Assembly (NCBI RefSeq): GCF_011682175.1
Contig: NZ_WHJG01000050.1
Coordinates: 1 to 47,485 of the forward strand
From: Massilia frigida
Lineage (GTDB): Bacteria; Pseudomonadota; Gammaproteobacteria; Burkholderiales; Burkholderiaceae_D
Reading direction: 5' to 3'
DNA length: 47,485 nucleotides
Shown: positions 11,965 through 19,288 of the stretch, piece after piece
How positions within the stretch are numbered: the first letter of the stretch is position 1
Layout: every line of letters begins with the position of its first letter
Program-made: the position numbers and the translations under genes
The notes under the pieces: generated by a model
Database searches by the model: none
Told to the model about the DNA's origin: nothing
What the model saw: only the letters and a program-made list of their open reading frames with translations

Positions 11965-12861
11965 CTACCGTAGCGCACCGCACACCGCCCGCACATGCCC
12001 GCGCAGCCAGCGGTGAGCGGGATCGGCGTCGAGCCGGGGATGCCAGAGCATCGACACGGTAAATTCGGGCATGGAAAAGGGCAGGGCGAAGCTATGCATG
12101 CCGCCGCGTAACAGGCCGGTGTGCCGTTCCGCAACCGTGGCGACCAGTTCGCTTCCCCTTGCCAGCGCCAGCGCGGGCGAAAAGCCGGCGACCGTGACCG
12201 CGATCGCGCGTTCCAGCCCCAGCGGCATCAGGGCGTCATCGACCGGGCCTTTTGCTGCGCCCTCGCGCGCGATGCCGATATGCTCGCCCGCCGCATAGCG
12301 TTCCGGCGTGAGCGCGCCTTCGGCCAGCGCATGGCCGGCGCGCACCACGCCCACGAAACGGTCGCGAAACAGGGCCTGGGTGCGCACTTCAGGGCCGGTG
12401 GACTTGCCCACGACACCCGTTTCGAGGTCGATGCTGCCGTCGCGCAAACCCGTACTGTCCTTGTCCGGCTTGGGTACGAAACGCAGGCGCACGCCGGGCG
12501 CGTCGGCGCACAGGCGTGTGATGAGTTCCGCACCGAAATTTTCGACGAAGCCTTCGCGCGTGCGGATGGTGAAGGTGCGCGCCAGCTGTGCCAGGTCGAG
12601 CTTGTCGACGGGGCGCAGCACGGCAACGCCGTCGTGCACCAGCTGGCTGACCTGCTCGCGCAGTTCGATGGCGCGCGGGGTGGGCACCAGGCCGCGCCCG
12701 GCCCGTACCAGCAGCGGGTCGCCGGTGGTGTCGCGCAGGCGGGCCAGCGCGCGGCTCATGGCCGAGGGACTGAGGCGCAAACGGCGCGCCGCACGGGCGA
12801 CGCTGCCTTCGGCAAGCAGGACGTCGAGGGTGATCAAGAGATTAAGGTCGGGCAGGGACAT
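11965..12861 (-). CDS. LysR-family transcriptional regulator
   Basis: A 298-aa regulator. The N-terminal winged helix starts LPDLNLLITLDVLLAEGSV, with the recognition helix around LRLSPSAMSRALARLR. The C-terminal effector domain is of the type I periplasmic-binding fold. A TTG start at 12879 would add six residues, but the ATG at 12861 fits the family start better. Many residues match the PbpR/NahR-like subgroup (DPLLVRAGRGLVPTPRA). It faces no divergent gene, so its target cannot be read from the context. Confidence 0.85.
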   Translation of the reverse strand: MSLPDLNLLITLDVLLAEGSVARAARRLRLSPSAMSRALARLRDTTGDPLLVRAGRGLVPTPRAIELREQVSQLVHDGVAVLRPVDKLDLAQLARTFTIRTREGFVENFGAELITRLCADAPGVRLRFVPKPDKDSTGLRDGSIDLETGVVGKSTGPEVRTQALFRDRFVGVVRAGHALAEGALTPERYAAGEHIGIAREGAAKGPVDDALMPLGLERAIAVTVAGFSPALALARGSELVATVAERHTGLLRGGMHSFALPFSMPEFTVSMLWHPRLDADPAHRWLRGHVRAVCGALR

Positions 12862-12994
12862 GTGCTTACGATAGCGCAATTTGCGCCGGGTGTGGCGTCA
12901 GACGCGCGAATCCGGGGCAAGCCGTGCGTCGTGCGCCATGCTCGCGCGGCAGCCAGGCGGGATTGCGGGCGCCGCCGCAGGCACGGCGTCGTTG

Positions 12995-13537
12995 TTACGG
13001 TTGGCGCTGCGCCTGGCGGAATTCACCCCGGGCCAGGCTGGCGGGGGTGTTGCCGGCGCCATCGGCCGCTTTCAGGTCCGCACCGCGCTCGACCAGCGCT
13101 TGCAGGATTTCGCTGCGCTGAAACAGCGCAGCGTACATCGCCGCTGTCTGGCCGGCATGATTGCGCTGGTTCGGCTGGCACGCGGTATCGGCCAGCCGCC
13201 GCGCAATGCGCAGCTCGCCTTTGAATATCGCCCCCATCAAAGCCGTGTTGCCGCGCTTGTCGCCCGCGCACGGGTCGGCACCGGCGCCAATGAGCAGGTC
13301 CACCGCCGCCCCCTGGCCGTGGTAGGCGGCCAGGATCAGCGCCGTGTAGCCTTTCTCGTCGCGCGTGTCCAGATCGTAGGCCGCGCTGGTGAATTCCTTG
13401 AGCATGGCCACATCGCCACGCCGGGCCGCGTCGAAGTAGTAGCCCTTGAGCTGTTCGGCCAGGCGCGCCGGCTCGGGTGGCGCCGCGTGCACCAGTTGCG
13501 CCATGGCGAGCGCGGCAATTGTCATCAGGTATGTCAT
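12995..13537 (-). CDS. ankB: Periplasmic ankyrin-repeat protein (AnkB-like)
   Basis: A 180-aa protein with a signal peptide (MTYLMTIAALAMAQLVHA) and four to five ankyrin repeats (GYTALILAAYHGQGAAVDLL, GNTALMGAIFKGELRIARRL, AGQTAAMYAALFQRSEILQAL). GGGAG six bases before the ATG supports the start. It follows katB by 42 bases on the same strand. In Pseudomonas, AnkB from the katB-ankB operon is needed for full periplasmic catalase activity, which is the likely role here. Confidence 0.82.
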   Translation of the reverse strand: MTYLMTIAALAMAQLVHAAPPEPARLAEQLKGYYFDAARRGDVAMLKEFTSAAYDLDTRDEKGYTALILAAYHGQGAAVDLLIGAGADPCAGDKRGNTALMGAIFKGELRIARRLADTACQPNQRNHAGQTAAMYAALFQRSEILQALVERGADLKAADGAGNTPASLARGEFRQAQRQP

Positions 13538-13579
13538 GGCAGTCTCCCATGCGGCCGCCCGCAGGCGGCCGCATTCTCA

Positions 13580-15139
13580 TCAGTCGGCCAGGGCCGCGGC
13601 GCGCGACGCGACTTGCGCAACCTTGTCGCCCAGCGCGGCGGCGAGCGCCGTTCCGTAGGCGGCATCGGCCTTGTAGAAGTACGACAGCATCATGTAGCGC
13701 ACTTCCTCATCCTTGACCTGGCCAAGGTCGCCGGCAAGGTTGGCCACCAGGTTTTTCTGCTGCTGCGCAGGCAAGGAACGGTAGAACTCGCCCGCCTGGC
13801 GGAAGTTTTGCGGCTTGGCAATGCGCTGCTGTACCGTGCTGCCCGACAGGGGCAGCTGGCTCGACTTGAAGTCGGGGTTGACCGCCAGCGGCGACTGGCG
13901 GCTCGGCTCGTAGTTGACATTGCCGGCGCGCTTGCCGGCATTCATCGCCCCATCCTGGTGGTGATTGACTGCCGCCACGCGCGGCTGGTTGATCGGCAAT
14001 TGCAAGGCGTTGGGGCCAAGGCGGTACATCTGGGTATCGGCGTACGAGAACACGCGGCCTTGCAGCAGCTTGTCTTCAGACGGCTCGATGCCGGGCACCA
14101 GGTTCGATGGCGCGAAGGCGCTTTGCTCGGTTTCCTGGAAGATATTGGCGGGGTTGCGGTTCAAGGTCATGGTGCCGAGCTTGGTTTCCGGCACGCCCGG
14201 CCAGATTTTGGTCGCGTCGAGCGCGTCAAAGTCGAATTTGCCCAGTTCGGCCGGCTTGAGCACCTGCACATACAGTTCCCAGCGCGGAAATTCCTTGCGC
14301 TTGATGGCGTCGACCAGGTCGTTGGTGGCATGGTTGAAATCCTTGCCTTGCACGGCCGATGCTTCGGGGCCGGTCAGGCTCTGGATGCCTTGCAGCGACT
14401 TCCAGTGGAATTTGACATAGTTGACCGTGCCAGCGGCGTTGACGAATTTATAAGCGTGCACGCCGTTTCCGTCCATGAAGCGGTAGCCTTTGGGCGTGCC
14501 GAGGTCGGAGTACACCTGGGTCAGCATGTGCGTCGATTCCGGCTGGTGCGAGAAGAAATCGAAGAAACGGTTGGGGTCTTGCACATTGGTCTCGGGCGCA
14601 GGCTTGAGCGAGTGCACCATGTCCGGAAACTTGACGGCGTCGCGGATGAAGAAGATCGGCAGGTTATTGCCGACCAGATCCCAGTTGCCTTCGCCGGTGT
14701 AGAACTTGGTGGCAAAACCGCGTGGATCGCGCAGGGTCTCGGGCGAATGATTGCCGTGGATAACCGTCGAGAAGCGCACGAATACCGGCGTTTCGGTGCC
14801 TTTGGTAAAGACCTTGGCCCGGGTCAACGCCGACACATCGCTGCTGGCGACGAAGACGCCGTGGGCGCCGGTGCCGCGCGCGTGGACGACGCGATCGGGA
14901 ATGCGTTCGCGGTCGAAACGCTGCAGTTTTTGCAGAAGGTGAACATCTTGCAGCAGGGTGGGGCCGTTCTGGCCTGCGGTTTGGGAGTTCTGGTTGTCGC
15001 CGAGCGGGGCGCCATTGTCGCGCGTCAGTTGTGGCGCCGCCGAGGTGAAGGGGGAGATCAGCGCGGCGATGGCAAATGCTATTGCCGAGCTTGCTGCGCC
15101 ACGTTCTCCGGAAGTGCGCAGTTGGGTTGTCATCATCAT
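13580..15139 (-). CDS. katB: Exported heme catalase KatB
   Basis: Monofunctional heme catalase (519 aa), decomposing hydrogen peroxide. It has a Sec signal peptide (AFAIAALISPFTSAA) before APQLTRDNGAPLGDNQNS. Catalase motifs are present: active-site RVVHARGTGAHG (distal His), FFIRDAVKFPDMVHS with the conserved Asn in GNN, and the proximal heme ligand in RVFSYADTQMYRLG (Tyr). The export signal and the ankB partner fit the KatB type of periplasmic catalase. The upstream promoter carries an OxyR-type box, so peroxide induction is likely. Confidence 0.93.
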   Translation of the reverse strand: MMMTTQLRTSGERGAASSAIAFAIAALISPFTSAAPQLTRDNGAPLGDNQNSQTAGQNGPTLLQDVHLLQKLQRFDRERIPDRVVHARGTGAHGVFVASSDVSALTRAKVFTKGTETPVFVRFSTVIHGNHSPETLRDPRGFATKFYTGEGNWDLVGNNLPIFFIRDAVKFPDMVHSLKPAPETNVQDPNRFFDFFSHQPESTHMLTQVYSDLGTPKGYRFMDGNGVHAYKFVNAAGTVNYVKFHWKSLQGIQSLTGPEASAVQGKDFNHATNDLVDAIKRKEFPRWELYVQVLKPAELGKFDFDALDATKIWPGVPETKLGTMTLNRNPANIFQETEQSAFAPSNLVPGIEPSEDKLLQGRVFSYADTQMYRLGPNALQLPINQPRVAAVNHHQDGAMNAGKRAGNVNYEPSRQSPLAVNPDFKSSQLPLSGSTVQQRIAKPQNFRQAGEFYRSLPAQQQKNLVANLAGDLGQVKDEEVRYMMLSYFYKADAAYGTALAAALGDKVAQVASRAAALAD

Positions 15140-15202
15140 GTCGATTCCTTTTTTTGTAAGCGTGTTTAAACAATAAGGAAATCACCGCGATATGTATACG
15201 CA

Positions 15203-15235
15203 ATTATAAATATCGAAACGATAGTCGAAAACTAT
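15203..15235 (-). promoter_or_regulatory. katB promoter with OxyR-type operator
   Basis: On the minus strand a perfect TATAAT (15208-15203) lies about 63 bases before the katB ATG. The -35 position (about 15231-15226) sits inside ATAG-N7-CTAT (15221-15235). A third quarter-site ATAT occurs seven bases from it. ATAG-N7-CTAT is the half-operator of OxyR, and overlap with the -35 is the usual activating position. Confidence 0.7.
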
Positions 15236-15361
15236 TTGCATTCATGAGGTATGGCGTTCGACGCAGCAATAAAGTGCAAGCCGTGCATCTTCCGCCATGA
15301 TTGCTGGGCGGCTAGACTGGGTTTGGGTGCCGGCGGGCGGCACCAGCAGACAAGGAATGAT

Positions 15362-15994
15362 ATGGACAGGGAATTTTGGCATCGCAAGTGGGCAATCGAC
15401 GAGATCGGGTTTCATGAATGCGCGGCCAATCCGCTCCTGGTGGCGCATGTAGGCCGGCTGGGACTGGTTGCAGGCAGCCGCGTGTTCGTGCCCTTGTGCG
15501 GAAAATCGCTCGACCTGCACTGGCTGCTCTCCAAAGGCTACCGCGTGGCGGGCGCCGAATTGAGCCAGATTGCCGTCGACCAGCTGTTTGCCGATCTGGG
15601 TTTGACGCCCGACGTGCGCCAGGCGGGAGAACTGCTTCACTACCGCGCGCAAGACATCGATATCTTTGTAGGCGACATCTTTTGCCTGGATAGCGAGACG
15701 CTCGGCCAGGTGGACGCGGTGTACGACCGCGCAGCGTTCGTCGCATTGCCGGCATCGATGCGCGGGCCGTACGCCACCCACGTGACGCAACTGGCGGGGC
15801 GGGCGCCGCAACTGCTCGTTTGCTACCAGTACGAGCAGGCGTTGATGGCTGGGCCGCCGTTTTCCATCAGCGACGAGGAAGTCGCCCAGCGCTACGGCCA
15901 CGCGTATGGATTGACCTTGCTGGCCAGGGCCGGGGTGGCCGGTGGCTTCAAGGGCCGTTTTCCGGCGGCAGAAGCGGTGTGGCTGCTGCAATGA
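15362..15994 (+). CDS. tpm: Thiopurine S-methyltransferase family enzyme
   Basis: A 210-aa SAM-dependent methyltransferase. The start MDREFWHRKWAIDEIGFHE is the TPMT family N-terminus, with AAGGA nine bases upstream; the frame opens earlier at 15251 without a good site. Motif I is VFVPLCGKSLDLHWL, followed by GAELSQIAVDQLF and DAVYDRAAFVALP. In bacteria Tpm methylates thiols and can detoxify selenium and tellurium oxyanions. Its stop overlaps the next start by ATGA, so it is co-translated with the MFS exporter. Confidence 0.88.
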   Translation: MDREFWHRKWAIDEIGFHECAANPLLVAHVGRLGLVAGSRVFVPLCGKSLDLHWLLSKGYRVAGAELSQIAVDQLFADLGLTPDVRQAGELLHYRAQDIDIFVGDIFCLDSETLGQVDAVYDRAAFVALPASMRGPYATHVTQLAGRAPQLLVCYQYEQALMAGPPFSISDEEVAQRYGHAYGLTLLARAGVAGGFKGRFPAAEAVWLLQ

Positions 15995-17370
15995 ACCCGC
16001 AGCCGTCCGCACAGCGGCGCTGGACGCTGGCCGCGTTGTCGCTGTCGATGCTGCTGTCGTCGCTCGGTACCAGCATCGCCAATGTGGGCTTGCCGACGCT
16101 CGCGCAGGCGTTCGGCGCCACCTTCGGGCAGGTGCAGTGGGTCGTGCTGGCCTACCTGCTGGCGATTACCACGCTCATTGTCGGCGTCGGACGGCTCGGC
16201 GACATCGCGGGACGGCGCCGGCTCCTGCTGGCCGGCATCGGCCTGTACACCCTTGCCTCGGCCCTGTGCGGGATGGCGGGCGCGCTGCCATGGCTGATTG
16301 CCGCGCGCGCGTTGCAAGGTCTGGGCGCGGCGGTAATGATGGCGCTGACCATGAGCTTCGCCACCGAAACCGCGTCAGCATCGGGCACCGGAAGCGTGAT
16401 GGGGCTGTTGGGAACGATGTCCGCCATCGGCACCGCGCTCGGGCCGTCGCTCGGCGGCGTGCTGATCGCGGCGGCCGGCTGGCGCGCACTGTTCTTCGTC
16501 AGTGTTCCGCTGGGGATGGCGGCCCTGGTGCTGGCGTATCGCACGCTGCCCGGGGACGTGCGGCGGCAGGCGGTGTTCGATCATGTGGGCACGCTGCTGC
16601 TGGCGCTGACGCTGGGCGCGTACGCACTGGCCATGACGGCGGGCAGCGGCAGCTTTGGGATACTCAACCTGGGTCTGCTGCTCGCCGCAGCCGTGGGAAC
16701 CGGCTTGTTCGTACTGGCCGAAACACGGGTCGCGTCGCCGCTGATTCCGCTGGCGCTGTTGCGCGACCGGCTGTTCGGTGCGCGCCTTGGTACGACGACG
16801 CTGGTGTCGACGGTGATGATGGCGACCCTGGTCGTGGGGCCGTTCTATCTGTCGCGCGCACTCGCGCTGGCGCCGGCCGCCATCGGCCTGGTCTTGTCGG
16901 CCGGGCCGCTGGTGGCGGCGCTGTGCGGCGTGCCGGCGGGCCGGATCGTGGACCGCGCCGGCACTGCGGGCGTGACCATCGCCGGGCTGGTGTTGATGCT
17001 GGCGGGGACGCTGCCGCTGGCGCTGCTGCCGGCATCGAGCGGCGTACCGGGCTACGTCGTGCCGCTGGTCGTCATCACCATTGGCTATGCGCTGTTCCAG
17101 GCGGCGAACAATACGGCGCTGATGGCCAATGCCAGCGCCGACCAGCGCGGCGTGGTGTCGGGCATGCTCAATCTGGCGCGCAATCTGGGGCTGGTCACCG
17201 GCGCCGCGCTCATGGGAGCGGTTTTTGCGTTCGGCTCGGCGGCCGCCACGGCGCCGCCGGACGCGGCGGCGGCGGGCATGCGCAGGACGTTCGCGCTCGC
17301 CGCCGTGCTGCTGGCGGCGGCGCTGGCCATCGCCTGGCGCGCGGGGAGGGCGCGACAACAGCAAACATGA
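15991..17370 (+). CDS. MFS drug/metabolite exporter, DHA2-like
   Basis: A 459-aa inner-membrane protein with about 14 hydrophobic segments. Typical motifs are present: motif A GRLGDIAGRRRLLLAGIGL and motif C-like GTALGPSLGGVL. The ATG overlaps the tpm stop (ATGA), so the frame opening at 15820 is not the start. Pairing with a methyltransferase suggests export of a methylated or toxic small molecule, but the substrate is unknown. Confidence 0.88.
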   Translation: MNPQPSAQRRWTLAALSLSMLLSSLGTSIANVGLPTLAQAFGATFGQVQWVVLAYLLAITTLIVGVGRLGDIAGRRRLLLAGIGLYTLASALCGMAGALPWLIAARALQGLGAAVMMALTMSFATETASASGTGSVMGLLGTMSAIGTALGPSLGGVLIAAAGWRALFFVSVPLGMAALVLAYRTLPGDVRRQAVFDHVGTLLLALTLGAYALAMTAGSGSFGILNLGLLLAAAVGTGLFVLAETRVASPLIPLALLRDRLFGARLGTTTLVSTVMMATLVVGPFYLSRALALAPAAIGLVLSAGPLVAALCGVPAGRIVDRAGTAGVTIAGLVLMLAGTLPLALLPASSGVPGYVVPLVVITIGYALFQAANNTALMANASADQRGVVSGMLNLARNLGLVTGAALMGAVFAFGSAAATAPPDAAAAGMRRTFALAAVLLAAALAIAWRAGRARQQQT

Positions 17371-17421
17371 AATTTCTGCTATGTTGTCAGATCACTTTGA
17401 CACGCTTTAAAGGATAGAGCT

Positions 17422-18135
17422 ATGAACGACCTGACGACTTTCCCGATCACGAAAAAATGGCCCGCCCGGCACCCCGAGCGCATCCAGCTGTATTCGCTGC
17501 CGACGCCGAACGGCGTGAAGGTCTCCATCATGCTGGAAGAAACGGGACTGGCCTACGAGCCGCATCTGGTGCGCTTCGATCACAACGACCAGCTGACGCC
17601 GGAATTCATGTCGCTCAACCCGAACAACAAGATCCCCGCCATCATCGATCCGAATGGCCCGGACGGCAAACCGCTGGCGCTGTTCGAGTCGGGCGCAATC
17701 CTGATTTACCTGGCCGAAAAGAGTGGCCAGTTCCTGCCGCCCGATGCTGCGGGGCGCTACGAGACGATTCAATGGGTGATGTTCCAGATGGGCGGCGTCG
17801 GACCGATGTTCGGCCAGCTTGGCTTCTTCCATAAATTCGCGGGCAAGGATTACGAAGACAAGCGCCCGCGCGACCGCTACGTGGCGGAAGCGAAGCGCCT
17901 GCTCGGCGTGCTCAATGAACGGCTGGCGCAGCGCACCTGGATCGTGGGCGATACGTACACCATCGCGGATATCGCCATCTTCCCTTGGGTGCGTAACCTG
18001 ATCGGGTTTTACGAGGCCGGGGACCTGGTCGGTATCGCCGATTTCCCGCATGTGACGCGCGCGCTGGAACAGTTCGTGGCGCGTCCGGCGGTGGCGAAAG
18101 GGCTGGAAATTCCAAGCCGGGATGCGGCCGCCTGA
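17422..18135 (+). CDS. Glutathione S-transferase, YfcG/YghU type
   Basis: A 237-aa Nu-class-like glutathione transferase. The N-terminal thioredoxin fold has IQLYSLPTPNGVKVSIMLEE, with the Thr/Asn pair (TPNG) used by YfcG instead of Ser/Cys, and the glutathione site FESGAILIYLAEK. The C-terminal helical domain has YTIADIAIFPW. It probably reduces disulfides with glutathione. The gene is preceded by AAAGGATAGAGCT and ends one base from a converging gene. Confidence 0.9.
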   Translation: MNDLTTFPITKKWPARHPERIQLYSLPTPNGVKVSIMLEETGLAYEPHLVRFDHNDQLTPEFMSLNPNNKIPAIIDPNGPDGKPLALFESGAILIYLAEKSGQFLPPDAAGRYETIQWVMFQMGGVGPMFGQLGFFHKFAGKDYEDKRPRDRYVAEAKRLLGVLNERLAQRTWIVGDTYTIADIAIFPWVRNLIGFYEAGDLVGIADFPHVTRALEQFVARPAVAKGLEIPSRDAAA

Positions 18136-18136
18136 A

Positions 18137-18499
18137 TCAGGCGTCGAATGGCGGCATGGTGTTGTCCTGATAAGCCGACTCCCCGATGAAGAACCAGTGG
18201 GCCAGTTCACTCAAGCGCTGGTATGCGGCATCCAGGTAGGCCTGGCCTAGCTGGTTGCGAAATCCTGGGGAAGATGAGAGTACCTTGACCATGTCGTCGT
18301 GCAGCCAGAAGCCTTCGGCCATCCAGCGCTCCAGCCGGTCGCCGTGGTCGGCGCTTTCCAGATAACGCTGCATGACGGCGATGAGGCGCGCGAACGCGGC
18401 CTTGTCCCAGCGGGCGAAACAGCGCAGCTCGACCAGGAAGCCGTCATCGGCATGGAATTCGCGCCGTAGCGCTTCAATCGGGTCGGGGGACGCTGTCAT
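18137..18499 (-). CDS. Hypothetical 120-aa protein after the PPTase gene
   Basis: A soluble acidic protein (MTASPDPIEALRREFHADD...), not recognised by family. Its ATG overlaps the stop of the phosphopantetheinyl transferase gene (ATGA), so a start upstream at 18604 is unnecessary and the two genes are translationally coupled. Trp and aromatic content is high (FWLHDDMVKVL, LAHWFFIGESAY). The coupling suggests a function linked to the PPTase, but nothing more can be said. Confidence 0.7.
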   Translation of the reverse strand: MTASPDPIEALRREFHADDGFLVELRCFARWDKAAFARLIAVMQRYLESADHGDRLERWMAEGFWLHDDMVKVLSSSPGFRNQLGQAYLDAAYQRLSELAHWFFIGESAYQDNTMPPFDA

Positions 18500-19281
18500 G
18501 GGCTGCGTTTCAGCAGGTTCCACGCGAAAGGCGTGTCGGCGCCGGTCGGAATCACGCTGCGCACGGTGAGCTGCGGGACGGCGCCGTCGAGGCGTTCGGC
18601 GCATAGCGCGAGCAGGTGCTCGGGCGTGGGCCGGAATTGCCAGAAGCGCCAGCGCGCACCATCGTCGCCCAGTTCAGGGTCGACGGCAAGGGCGACGCTG
18701 CGCTCGTCCGGGAAATGGAAGCTGAAACGGTCGAGCGGGATCGACAAGCCAATGCCGCGCGCCTTGATGTAGGCTTCCTTGAAAGTCCAGTATTCAAAGA
18801 AGCGGTCCTGGTGCCGTTCTTCGGGCACGGTGGCCAGCTCGGCCACTTCGGCCGGCGCGAAACAGTGCGCGGCGAGGTCGCCGGAAACCTGGCGCGTAGC
18901 GAGGTTTTCAACGTCGACGCCCAGCACGCGGTCGCGCGTGACGGCCAGCGCGATCAGGCCACGCGTGTGCGAGACGTTGAAGTTGAGCGAACGCGCGTCG
19001 GGGTGCGCGTTGCCGATGGCGGGGCGGCCGTACTCATTCGGGATGAAGGTCCAGTCGGCCGGCGCCACCGGCGCATAGCGCGAGAGCGTGGTGCGCACCA
19101 GCGCGCGCGTGGCCAGGTAGCGCAGGCGGTCGTCCTCACGGTAGAAGCGGATTTGCTGCTGGCGCTCGGCGTCGTTGAGCAGCTCGAGCATGGCCGCCTG
19201 CAGCGCGGGGGCGGTGAGGGTCTGGTAGAACACCAGCCAGATGTCGATCTGCTCGCTGGTGAGCGGGTGGTGTGGAATCAT
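18496..19281 (-). CDS. Sfp-type 4'-phosphopantetheinyl transferase
   Basis: Transfers phosphopantetheine from CoA to carrier-protein domains (261 aa). The signature motifs are LNFNVSHTRGLIALA, LGVDVEN (magnesium-binding Asp and Glu) and WTFKEAYIKARG. This length and motif set indicate the Sfp/Gsp class, which can activate NRPS or PKS carriers. No NRPS or PKS gene lies in the window. It starts 7 bases after the alginate-lyase-like gene. Confidence 0.92.
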   Translation of the reverse strand: MIPHHPLTSEQIDIWLVFYQTLTAPALQAAMLELLNDAERQQQIRFYREDDRLRYLATRALVRTTLSRYAPVAPADWTFIPNEYGRPAIGNAHPDARSLNFNVSHTRGLIALAVTRDRVLGVDVENLATRQVSGDLAAHCFAPAEVAELATVPEERHQDRFFEYWTFKEAYIKARGIGLSIPLDRFSFHFPDERSVALAVDPELGDDGARWRFWQFRPTPEHLLALCAERLDGAVPQLTVRSVIPTGADTPFAWNLLKRSP

Positions 19282-19288
19282 GCTGGGG

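Noticed and set aside
12121..15169. Long plus-strand frames opposite the LysR, ankB and katB genes
   Set aside because: They mirror the codon bias of the minus-strand genes and show no domain. The minus-strand genes have signal peptides, motifs and ribosome sites.
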